DNA from: Clostridia bacterium
GTDB taxonomy: Bacteria > Bacillota > Clostridia > Oscillospirales > CAG-272
Direction: 5' to 3'
NCBI GenBank assembly: GCA_017386965.1
Contig: JAFOGE010000187.1
Span: 1 to 8,421, forward strand
DNA: 8,421 nt
The notes under the pieces are model-generated. The model had not been told where the DNA came from. It did not search any database and was given only the letters and a program-made list of their open reading frames with translations. A program made the position numbers and the translations under genes. Positions 1 through 6,399 of the stretch are shown one piece after another. Each line of letters opens with the position of its first letter. The stretch's first letter is position 1.

Positions 1-272
1 TTCTTTGCGCAGCAGGTACAGGAGGACATCTCCTGCGGTGTTAACCGCACCAGTATGGTATCCTCTCCAATACATTCGATTCTGTGCCAGGGAATGATCA
101 GATCCTCTTCCCTTCCAACCCCAAAGATGCCGCAGCTTCCCGCAATGACCAAAGCAAGAATTCTTGCATCCTCGCAGTCAAATTCAAAATCACTCGCATA
201 TCCGAGCCGCGCCCCGTCGCATAGATTTACGATCTCCAGATGTCGCAAATCCGTTGTGCTGCATCGCTTCAT
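1..272 (-). CDS. YlmC/YmxH-family PRC-barrel protein, 3' end outside the window
   Basis: An open frame starts at ATG 272 and runs off the left edge after 90 codons without a stop. The product resembles small PRC-barrel proteins of the YlmC/YmxH family, found in spore-forming Firmicutes and often annotated as sporulation proteins of unknown biochemical role. Recognisable segments are IVNLCDGARLGYASDFEFD (residues 14-32), with the family's 'CDG-R-LG--SD-EFD' pattern, and GREEDLIIPWHRIECIGED (53-71), which matches the usual 'G-EED--IPW--I--IGED' part of the barrel. Eight of the 90 residues are Cys, including a CTCC cluster at 85-88. The start is supported by AAGGAG at 284-289, about 11 nt upstream, and by the family N-terminus. 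It lies 119 bp downstream of clpE on the same strand and may have its own promoter. Family assignment is from memory of the motif, not a search. Confidence 0.85.
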   Translation of the reverse strand, partial: MKRCSTTDLRHLEIVNLCDGARLGYASDFEFDCEDARILALVIAGSCGIFGVGREEDLIIPWHRIECIGEDTILVRLTPQEMSSCTCCAK

Positions 273-317
273 ATCCTGTTTCGCTCCTTCCGGGCCGCAT
301 CCGATCCCTCTGCTGAC

Positions 318-325
318 AGTATATG
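318..325 (-). promoter_or_regulatory. possible -10 element for the YlmC-like gene
   Basis: On the minus strand this reads CATATACT, which contains TATACT, one mismatch from TATAAT. It also differs by one base from the CATACAnT -10 pattern of the sporulation factor SigE. A transcript would start near 311 and leave a leader of about 40 nt before ATG 272. I see no convincing -35 element for SigA or SigE at the expected distance, so this is only a weak candidate. Confidence 0.2.
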
Positions 326-340
326 CGCGCTTGCACGCTT

Positions 341-390
341 CCTTGGCTGTCCTTTTGAAAAAGCCTTAAATTTTCAAGACAGGATCAAGG
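341..390 (-). other. long imperfect hairpin just after the clpE stop codon
   Basis: Three stacked helices can be read directly: 341-345 with 386-390 (CCTTG/CAAGG), 347-351 with 378-382 (CTGTC/GACAG) and 355-361 with 371-377 (TTGAAAA/TTTTCAA). That is 17 pairs, with a 3-nt bulge at 352-354, a small internal loop and a 9-nt terminal loop. The structure begins one base after the clpE stop codon. No T-run follows on either strand, so it is not a standard Rho-independent terminator. It could protect the 3' end of the clpE transcript or act as a processing or weak termination site; this is inference. Confidence 0.6.
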
Positions 391-391
391 A

Positions 392-2719
392 CTACAAACA
401 ATTGATAAGGAAGCCATCCTCGTCCGCGTCGATCTTAACGGCACTGACCTGCTTTTTATAATCCGCAATGACCTTGCTTGCCAAAGGATCCTCAATCTCT
501 CGCTGAATATAGCGGCGCATGTTTCCGGCACCGTATTTGCGAGAGAAGGATTGCTCGGCAATGCGTTCAAGAGCCTGCGGTGTATAGAGAAGCTGAATAT
601 CCTTTTCCGAAAGAGCCATTTTCAACTCCTCCATCATGATGGCTGCGATCTTCTGGAAATCCTGCTCATCAAGAGAGCGGAAGGTGATGATCTCGTCCAC
701 ACGGTTGAGGAATTCCGGACGCAAAAACGCCTCCAATGCCTTTTGCGTCTTTTCATTCTCCGTGGTATCCGGACTTGCTGAGAATCCGGCCCGTGCAGCC
801 GAACGGTCAGATCCTGCATTCGTCGTCATCACGATCACGGTGTTTTCGAAGTTGACAGTCTTCCCTCTGGCATCGGTGATGCGTCCGTCATCCAAAATCT
901 GCAAGAGAATGTTCAAAACGTCCGGATGCGCCTTTTCGATCTCATCAAACAGGACGACGGAATACGGTCTGCGACGGATCTTCTCGGTCAGCTGTCCCGC
1001 CTCGTCATAGCCAACGTATCCGGGAGGTGCGCCAATGATGCGTGAAACCGAATGCTTCTCCATAAACTCCGACATATCCAAACGGATCAATGTTTCGGGA
1101 GAATGGAAAAGATCGTTTGCGAGCGTTTTGACAAGCTCGGTTTTTCCAACTCCCGTAGGCCCTGCAAAGATGAAGGAAACAGGCTTCCGCTTATAGGCAA
1201 TGCCCGCGCGGCTGCGCTTGATAGCTCTGGCCACTGCCTCGACCGCGACGTCCTGACCGATGATATGCTCCTTCAGTCTGGACTCCAGCTTGTCGATCTG
1301 TTCAAATTCATTTTCCGTAATGCTGGTTGCGGGAATCCCGGTCCAAAGCTCAATGACCTGTGCGATCTGCTCCTCGGTCAAAAGGATCTGCTTGGCTTCC
1401 CCCTCCAGCTCCGAGAGGCGCGCGGAAAGCTTCAATTCGTCGGCACGTATCTTGGCAATTTCCTCATAACGTCCCTGCTCTGCGGAATCGTTTCCTGCGA
1501 TCTCGCCCTCCAGCTCCTCGCGTTTTTGCTTCAAATCCAAGAGCTTATCCCGCATCGCATAGGTTTCGTTGATCGGTGCGGAGGAAAGGGACAGGCTGGA
1601 TGCGGCCTCATCCAAAAGGTCGATGGCCTTATCCGGTAGATAGCGATCCGTAATATAACGCTCCGAGAGCAAAACAATGCGGCGCAGAAGCACATCCGGA
1701 ATTGTGATCCCGTGGAACTCCTCGTAGTAATGCTTGATTCCTTGCAGCATCTCTACCGTTTCCGTCACAGAAGGTTCATTGACGGTCACCGGCTGGAAGC
1801 GGCGCTCCAAGGCGGTGTCCTTTTCGATATATTTGCGGTACTCGTTGAGTGTGGTGGCACCGATGATCTGGACCTCTCCGCGGGAAAGTGCGGGCTTGAG
1901 AATGTTTGCGGCATTCACGCTTCCCTCCGCTTCGCCGGTTCCGACAATGTTATGGACCTCGTCGATCACAAGAATGGCGTTTCCGACCTCGCGGACCTCA
2001 TTCAGCAGACCGAGAATACGGGACTCAAACTGTCCTCGGAATTGCGTTCCGGCAACAAGCGCCGTCATGTCCAAGAGATAGATCTCCTTATCCTTCAGCT
2101 TATACGGTACATTTCCTGCAACGATGCGGAGAGCAAGTGCTTCTGCAATTGCCGTTTTTCCGACGCCCGGTTCGCCAATCAAGCAAGGGTTGTTCTTTTG
2201 GCGGCGACAAAGGATCTGGATCACGCGCATCAATTCACTCTCGCGTCCAATGATGCGGTCCAGCTTTCCATCTCTTGCATATTGTGTCAGATTTCGGCTG
2301 TAAATTGGAAGGAATTTAAGCTTTTTTGCTTCCTTCTCCTTCTTTTTGTTCGGTTTCCCCTCTTGTCCCCCCGTAGGTTCGGAGCCCGGGACCACCGGAT
2401 GGTCCTGCTTTCCAATGATTCCGGCATCTCGGAACAGCTTGGGAAGATCGATCGCGGGAGCGCCGCCATCCGAGGTATCGTCGCAGTCAGAAGGCGGATT
2501 GATTGGCTCCAGCATCGTATTCAGTTCCTGCTCCACATTCTCCAGCTGCTCCGGAGAGATCCCAAACTGATTCATTACATTCCCGACAATATTGTCAACG
2601 GGCACGCCCATGTCCCGTGCGCACTTCAGGCACAGTCCCTTCGTGGACTTCTCCCCGTTTTCAACCTTTGTAACAAAAATAACTGCCATTCGTTTTTGGC
2701 ACTGTGAACACATAACCAT
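392..2719 (-). CDS. clpE: ClpE-like HSP100 ATPase with N-terminal zinc finger (Clp protease ATP-binding subunit)
   Basis: This 775-residue protein is a two-module AAA+ unfoldase expected to form hexamers, unfold substrates and pass them to ClpP in the cytoplasm. It starts with a C4 zinc finger (Cys4, Cys7, Cys30, Cys33) like that of ClpE and McsA. There is no Clp_N repeat domain. An acidic then Lys-rich linker spans about 70-135. Module 1 has Walker A GEPGVGKT (182-189), Walker B ILVIDE (249-254) and the arginine-finger segment ALERRF (303-308). A short charged coiled-coil M domain spans about 386-446. Module 2 has GPTGVGKT (520-527), VVLFDE (588-593) and RPEFLNR (667-673). Two oddities are AGF (644-646), where a [LIVM]-G-[FL] ClpP loop is expected, and GAGNMRR (730-736), where GAR normally supplies the sensor-2 Arg. 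ATG 2719 and ATG 2713 both have poor ribosome binding sites; an in-frame TAG lies just upstream. I saw no CtsR or CIRCE site. Many databases would call it ClpC. Confidence 0.93.
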   Translation of the reverse strand: MVMCSQCQKRMAVIFVTKVENGEKSTKGLCLKCARDMGVPVDNIVGNVMNQFGISPEQLENVEQELNTMLEPINPPSDCDDTSDGGAPAIDLPKLFRDAGIIGKQDHPVVPGSEPTGGQEGKPNKKKEKEAKKLKFLPIYSRNLTQYARDGKLDRIIGRESELMRVIQILCRRQKNNPCLIGEPGVGKTAIAEALALRIVAGNVPYKLKDKEIYLLDMTALVAGTQFRGQFESRILGLLNEVREVGNAILVIDEVHNIVGTGEAEGSVNAANILKPALSRGEVQIIGATTLNEYRKYIEKDTALERRFQPVTVNEPSVTETVEMLQGIKHYYEEFHGITIPDVLLRRIVLLSERYITDRYLPDKAIDLLDEAASSLSLSSAPINETYAMRDKLLDLKQKREELEGEIAGNDSAEQGRYEEIAKIRADELKLSARLSELEGEAKQILLTEEQIAQVIELWTGIPATSITENEFEQIDKLESRLKEHIIGQDVAVEAVARAIKRSRAGIAYKRKPVSFIFAGPTGVGKTELVKTLANDLFHSPETLIRLDMSEFMEKHSVSRIIGAPPGYVGYDEAGQLTEKIRRRPYSVVLFDEIEKAHPDVLNILLQILDDGRITDARGKTVNFENTVIVMTTNAGSDRSAARAGFSASPDTTENEKTQKALEAFLRPEFLNRVDEIITFRSLDEQDFQKIAAIMMEELKMALSEKDIQLLYTPQALERIAEQSFSRKYGAGNMRRYIQREIEDPLASKVIADYKKQVSAVKIDADEDGFLINCL

Positions 2720-2737
2720 AGATCTATACTATTCCAT

Positions 2738-2761
2738 TCCGATTTCTCGGATCCTTTCCGA
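2738..2761 (-). other. three-arm repeat able to form two mutually exclusive hairpins in the clpE leader
   Basis: In the 51-bp gap between the cvpA-family gene and clpE, the minus strand reads TCGGA (2757-2761), TCCGA (2747-2751) and TCGGA (2738-2742). The middle arm can pair with either outer arm. Pairing with the downstream arm gives a 5-bp stem closed by a GAAA (GNRA-type) loop; pairing with the upstream arm gives a 5-nt AAGGA loop, which would bury an AAGGA sequence. The stems are short, so chance is possible. The element sits 19 nt or more before the clpE start. Confidence 0.35.
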
Positions 2762-2770
2762 ATACGCTAT

Positions 2771-3472
2771 TTAAAAGAGAGTTCCAAACCAAGTTTCACC
2801 GAGATTCAAAAAGTTCAGAATCTGCAAGAGGAAGGAATCTCCCAGGAAACGAACGACCACCGAATTCTGATAGATCGGCGTGTCCGCAAAGAAGAGCTTG
2901 CAAACAGATGCTGCCATTAAGAGCAGCATACTCGCAAGAAGAATACCCCAGACCAATCCTAAAACGGTATTGATCGTACCGAGAAGCTTGATATGCTCCA
3001 TGACGCTGTCCAAAAGCTTTACAAGGATCCAGAGCAGGATCAGTGATGCCAAGAACACGGCAACGTAACCAAGGATGTTGGAAAGAAGCGTGGATACGGG
3101 AGTTGCGATGGAATCGGTGAAGGAAGCAACGAGCTCCTCCCCATTCCCCTCTGCGGCCTCCAGCTTGGCGCGCAGGTCATCCGAAAGAAGGAAGGAGGGC
3201 ATCTTTTGCAGAACCTGCTCTGCATTAAACGCAGCCTCTGCCTCTCGGTAGATCGCATCGACCTTACCATAAACGAAATTACGAACGGCATCGCCCAAGA
3301 ACCACTCACAGAAGAGAGATCCGACGCGTGTTCCAAAGAAGTATGCCAGTAAAAACGAAAGAATCCACTTTGCCGAGCGCAACAGGTTCGCGATGAATCC
3401 GCGCTTTGCGGAAACGAGGATGATGATGGCTGCAACCGCCACAAAAATACAATCCAGAATGATATGTCCCAT
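2771..3472 (-). CDS. CvpA-family integral membrane protein
   Basis: This 233-residue protein has the CvpA layout. An N-terminal segment, MGHIILDCIFVAVAAIII, forms membrane helix 1 (about 3-21). It is followed by SAKRGF (21-26), the conserved Arg-Gly-Phe region of the family, and helix 2 (about 31-48). A long soluble, charged region spans about 60-125, and two further helices lie at about 130-155 and 168-193. CvpA was first linked to colicin V production in E. coli; its role in Firmicutes is not settled, though links to the envelope have been proposed. I chose ATG 3472 rather than the upstream in-frame TTG at 3490, because AAAGGAAGG lies 6 nt upstream of the ATG and overlaps the codons that the TTG start would add. 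It follows the DUF5711-type gene after 42 bp and precedes clpE by 51 bp, so cotranscription is likely. Confidence 0.88.
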   Translation of the reverse strand: MGHIILDCIFVAVAAIIILVSAKRGFIANLLRSAKWILSFLLAYFFGTRVGSLFCEWFLGDAVRNFVYGKVDAIYREAEAAFNAEQVLQKMPSFLLSDDLRAKLEAAEGNGEELVASFTDSIATPVSTLLSNILGYVAVFLASLILLWILVKLLDSVMEHIKLLGTINTVLGLVWGILLASMLLLMAASVCKLFFADTPIYQNSVVVRFLGDSFLLQILNFLNLGETWFGTLF

Positions 3473-3501
3473 AATAAACCTTCCTTTCAAAATATAAATA
3501 A

Positions 3502-3514
3502 TTTTTTGGGGGGG
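3502..3514. repeat. homopolymer junction: six T then seven G (C7A6 on the coding strand)
   Basis: The plus strand reads T6 at 3502-3507 followed by G7 at 3508-3514. On the transcribed strand this is C7A6, starting at the base after the TAA of the DUF5711-type gene. It is untranslated, so slippage would not shift a reading frame, but it could change the distance to the cvpA-family ribosome binding site or mark a sequencing-length uncertainty. Confidence 0.9.
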
Positions 3515-4735
3515 TTAATCAAAAAGCTTTATATAACTTGCTTTTTTTGAAGTGCAAAGCAGAATCTCACTTTCGCTGGCGGCCAGTAGAACACGTTGAT
3601 CGGTTTCCATTTGCGAGAAGGACGTCCTCCCGTTATCCCCATCCAAGGCTCGGATGCCGTTTGAAGAAAGAAGATAGGCTGTATTTCCGCTGCGCGAGAT
3701 CTGTGTGATCCCTTCCGTAACGGTTTTCTCATGCAGGACGCGTCCTTGCTTATCAAATAGTATGACACGATCCTGCGCAGCCATGACAGAGGTTCGCAAG
3801 GAAACCGTAATGCCATCGCGTGAAGCGTCAGCGCAGGACAGTATCATTCCATCAAAGGAAAAGGCGTTCAGTGCCTTTCCGTTCTGCTGAAAGGAATAGA
3901 CACCCTGCCCCGTCAGGACAGACACCGTCGTTCCGCTCGTAAAAACGCAGGCAAGACCGCGGGATTGATCTACGTCCACGGTGGCCTTGTAGGAGGTAGC
4001 GCCGGGCTCACAAATGGCAAGCTCGGTTGCAAAAAAGCCGTTTTGGGTCTTTGAGGTCAGCATTGCCAGGAGTGTTCCCTTTTCGTTGATCGCCACGTTT
4101 GTCACATATCCGCTTCGGGCAAATCGATTCAACATCACAAAGCTGTTATTGTAAAGGTAAACCTCCGAGGTGTAATCCTGCGAGGAGGAGATCAACGCAT
4201 ACATGCCCGAATCGGAAACAGCCGCTCCCGTGATCGGATAGGAGGTTTCCCCCTCATAAACCCTTGTATAGGAATTGTAAAGCGAATATTGCTTTCCGCC
4301 CAACTCATAGACCAACAGATATTTTCCGGTTCCCACGGCAACCGGATGACGGTAGGAAACCGTTTCACTAATGCTTTGACGTCCCGCGGCGGTAAATGCC
4401 GTGACCGAATGATTTCCCGCTACCGCGAGCCCTTGCCGGTAAAGGGTGAAGCTTTGCTCGGTATCGGTCGGATAGCTGACGGAATCCGTATTGAGAACAT
4501 CCACGCTCTCCGCCGAAGCATTAAGGTCCTTGAAGAAATGATAAAAATTTTGATAAGTGATCAGATCGGTATTTCCCAGGAAGGAAAGAATCACAAAGGC
4601 GAACAGAGAAAGATACACGATCACTTGAAGAATCCCAAGCCGTTCGGATATTCGCTCATAATAAGCATTTTGGATGCCCTCCACCGGCTCCTTTGCCGGA
4701 CGGCGGATCATCCATTTGCCAGTCCTCTGCTTCAT
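3515..4735 (-). CDS. DUF5711-type single-pass membrane protein with an extracytoplasmic propeller-like domain
   Basis: This 406-residue protein has a basic cytoplasmic N-terminus (residues 1-33, with RR at 11-12). One strong membrane helix lies at about 34-54 (LGILQVIVYLSLFAFVILSF). The rest, about 330 residues, is mostly predicted outside the cell and is rich in short beta-strand-like units such as KYLLVYELGGKQYSLYN and VILFDKQGRVLHE. These resemble blades of a WD40/quinoprotein-like beta-propeller; no enzyme motif is visible. This layout matches Clostridia proteins labelled DUF5711, whose function is unknown; I rely on memory for that name. The ATG start has AAAGGAG 7 nt upstream. It follows truA after 26 bp and precedes a CvpA-family gene, so an envelope role in one operon is plausible. 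The stop codon is followed directly by the C7A6 run. Confidence 0.8.
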   Translation of the reverse strand: MKQRTGKWMIRRPAKEPVEGIQNAYYERISERLGILQVIVYLSLFAFVILSFLGNTDLITYQNFYHFFKDLNASAESVDVLNTDSVSYPTDTEQSFTLYRQGLAVAGNHSVTAFTAAGRQSISETVSYRHPVAVGTGKYLLVYELGGKQYSLYNSYTRVYEGETSYPITGAAVSDSGMYALISSSQDYTSEVYLYNNSFVMLNRFARSGYVTNVAINEKGTLLAMLTSKTQNGFFATELAICEPGATSYKATVDVDQSRGLACVFTSGTTVSVLTGQGVYSFQQNGKALNAFSFDGMILSCADASRDGITVSLRTSVMAAQDRVILFDKQGRVLHEKTVTEGITQISRSGNTAYLLSSNGIRALDGDNGRTSFSQMETDQRVLLAASESEILLCTSKKASYIKLFD

Positions 4736-4761
4736 TTGTCATCTCCTTTCTCGGAAATTCG

Positions 4762-5526
4762 CTATTTTCGGTACTCCACGCGGTTGAGGTAAAGACCACA
4801 AGCAGGCGCGGTAAGCCCTGCCTTGGAACGGTCGCGGCTCTCTGTGATGCGGTCGATCTCCGACGGCTCGATCTTTCCTTGACCGACAGCGACAAGGGTT
4901 CCTGCCAGAATGCGCACCATATTGTAGAGGAATCCGTCGGCACAAACGCGGTAGATCAGCACGTCCCCCCGCCGAATCAGCTCTGATGTATAAACCGTTC
5001 TGACCGCATCCAGAATCTTGGATCCCTGCGCCATGTAAGCGGAAAAATCGTGCGTTCCGCAAAAGTGCTTTGCAGCCTCCTGCATACGCAAAAAGGCATT
5101 CTCATCCGCCAAAGCATGAACGTGATACGCCCGATTCTCCTCAAAGGGATCGCGGATTCTTCCCGTATAGAAACGGTAGATATATTCCTTCTCCCGGACG
5201 TCGTAGCGTGCGTGAAACGAATCCGCAACCCATTCTGCTTCAAAAACAGAAATGTCCGATGGAAGATGCGCGGAAAGAGCCAGCGGAATACGGTCAATCG
5301 GGATCTCTGTCCGAAGACGATTCTGTCCCTTTTCCGAAACCGTTGCGCAAAAGAGATTTGCGTGAACACCGCTGTCGGTACGACTGCATCCAACCACATC
5401 GCAATCATAACCAAAGACAGAGCGTGCAGCCTCGTTTAATTTTTGTTGAACCGTTATGCCGTTCGGCTGGACCTGATATCCGCAGTAGTTGGTTCCGACA
5501 TAACGGATCTTAAGCAATACCTTCAT
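4762..5526 (-). CDS. truA: tRNA pseudouridine(38-40) synthase TruA
   Basis: TruA converts uridines 38-40 in the anticodon stem-loop of many tRNAs to pseudouridine. The 254-residue product is of normal length. It carries GCSRTDSGVHA at 46-56, with the catalytic Asp at 51, the conserved YRF segment after the 'HARYDVREKEY' region, and the C-terminal FLYNMVRILAGTL signature. I start it at ATG 5526 (MKVLLKIRYVG) instead of the longer frame beginning at 5595. The extra 23 residues would overlap ecfT, while GAGGTG lies 4 nt before 5526 and the N-terminus fits the family. The ribosome binding site includes the TGA stop of ecfT, so the two genes are probably translationally coupled. An ecfA1-ecfA2-ecfT-truA order is common in Firmicutes. 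Confidence 0.97.
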   Translation of the reverse strand: MKVLLKIRYVGTNYCGYQVQPNGITVQQKLNEAARSVFGYDCDVVGCSRTDSGVHANLFCATVSEKGQNRLRTEIPIDRIPLALSAHLPSDISVFEAEWVADSFHARYDVREKEYIYRFYTGRIRDPFEENRAYHVHALADENAFLRMQEAAKHFCGTHDFSAYMAQGSKILDAVRTVYTSELIRRGDVLIYRVCADGFLYNMVRILAGTLVAVGQGKIEPSEIDRITESRDRSKAGLTAPACGLYLNRVEYRK

Positions 5527-5533
5527 ACGCACC

Positions 5534-6358
5534 TCAGGACAGGACGGGGCCTGCGCCATAATGATTGAGCAGAAGCACGGCAGCACCGAACCCAATCATG
5601 ATCAGTACAGCATAAAGATCAGAAGCACGGTACCGCAAAACCTTAAGACGGGTTCTTCCCTCATCTCCGTGATAGCATCTGCATTCCATAGCCGCCGCAA
5701 GATCGAACGCACGGTTAAAGGCGGACACAAAGAGCGGGATCAGGATCGGAATCAGTGCCTTTGCTCGAGTCACAAGACTTCCCGTCGTAAAGTTCGCGCC
5801 TCTTGCGCGTTGGGCGTTCATGATCTTTTCAGTTTCCTCGGTCAAGGTCGGAATAAAGCGAAGCGCGATGGTCATCATCATTGCAAAGTCATGCACCGGG
5901 ACCTTGATCTTCTTCAAAGGAGCCAAGAGCCGCTCCAACGCATCCGTCAGCGCGATCGGCGTTGTGGTATAGGTCAGAAAGATTCCGGTCCCCAGAATCA
6001 ACGCCGTAATACGAAGCACCATGAAGAGCGCATTCCAAAGGCCCTCGGCATAGATTTGAATCTTCCAGTCTGCGGGAGTGAGAAGATGCTCCCCTTTCGT
6101 CATGAAGATATTGATTATGGAGGTAAAGGCGATAATGAAGAGGATCGGGCGGAGGGACCGAAAAACCATCCCGATCGGCAAACGGCTCAAAAGAACCAAG
6201 AGCAGAGCGGAAAGCGTCAGTCCTGCGAAGGACAGGGCGTTTTTGCAGAGGAAGGTGCAAACGATATATAGGACTGTCAGGATCACCTTCGCTCGCGGAT
6301 CCAACCGATGGATCGGGGATTCGGCAGGATAATACTGCCCAAATGCAACATTTTTCAT
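5534..6358 (-). CDS. ecfT: ECF transporter transmembrane subunit EcfT
   Basis: EcfT is the membrane coupling protein of energy-coupling-factor importers; it connects the two ATPases to exchangeable vitamin- or metal-binding S components. The 274-residue product begins with the typical GQYYP and HRLDPRAK motifs (7-11 and 17-24). It has hydrophobic segments at about 26-60, 68-86, 110-130, 200-215 and 248-265. The cytoplasmic coupling helices carry the signatures ARG (185-187) and RCYHG (227-231), which contact the ATPases in characterised systems; the second often reads ARCYRG, so C226 and H230 are variants. ATG 6358 is the only reasonable start, because an in-frame TAA lies 9 nt upstream. Its best ribosome binding site is 19 nt away. 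It follows ecfA2 after 41 bp and ends 7 bp before truA. Confidence 0.96.
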   Translation of the reverse strand: MKNVAFGQYYPAESPIHRLDPRAKVILTVLYIVCTFLCKNALSFAGLTLSALLLVLLSRLPIGMVFRSLRPILFIIAFTSIINIFMTKGEHLLTPADWKIQIYAEGLWNALFMVLRITALILGTGIFLTYTTTPIALTDALERLLAPLKKIKVPVHDFAMMMTIALRFIPTLTEETEKIMNAQRARGANFTTGSLVTRAKALIPILIPLFVSAFNRAFDLAAAMECRCYHGDEGRTRLKVLRYRASDLYAVLIMIGFGAAVLLLNHYGAGPVLS

Positions 6359-6377
6359 AAATGATTACAGAAAACGA

Positions 6378-6386
6378 TTCCTTTCC
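6378..6386 (-). promoter_or_regulatory. strong but distant Shine-Dalgarno-like sequence before ecfT
   Basis: The minus strand reads GGAAAGGAA here, the only good ribosome binding sequence in the 41-bp ecfA2-ecfT gap. It is followed by 19 nt before ATG 6358, against the usual 5-10 nt. No alternative in-frame start lies between them, since the frame has a TAA. Translation of ecfT may therefore be weak, or depend on coupling to ecfA2 or on RNA folding. Confidence 0.5.
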
Positions 6387-6399
6387 TGTGAATTGTGTG

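Noticed and set aside
1712..2707. 331-codon plus-strand open frame opposite clpE
   Set aside because: It lies wholly antisense to the conserved first half of the ClpE-like protein; its product has no recognisable domain and reads as a shadow of codon bias.
2720..2860. CtsR or CIRCE operator upstream of clpE
   Set aside because: I looked for direct GGTCAAA-type heptads and the CIRCE inverted repeat and saw neither.
3491..3514. T-run plus G-run as a terminator
   Set aside because: No GC-rich inverted repeat precedes the T-run on either strand, and the downstream gene is close with a good ribosome binding site.
4289..4792. 167-codon plus-strand frame opposite the DUF5711-type gene
   Set aside because: It is antisense to a gene with a good ribosome binding site and operon spacing; there is no independent evidence.
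5527..5595. Longer TruA form starting at 5595
   Set aside because: It would overlap ecfT by about 60 nt and add residues not typical of TruA; ATG 5526 has a well-placed GAGGTG.
5561..6271. 236-codon plus-strand open frame opposite ecfT
   Set aside because: It is antisense to a well-supported ecfT; the product is highly basic and low in order, typical of a shadow frame.
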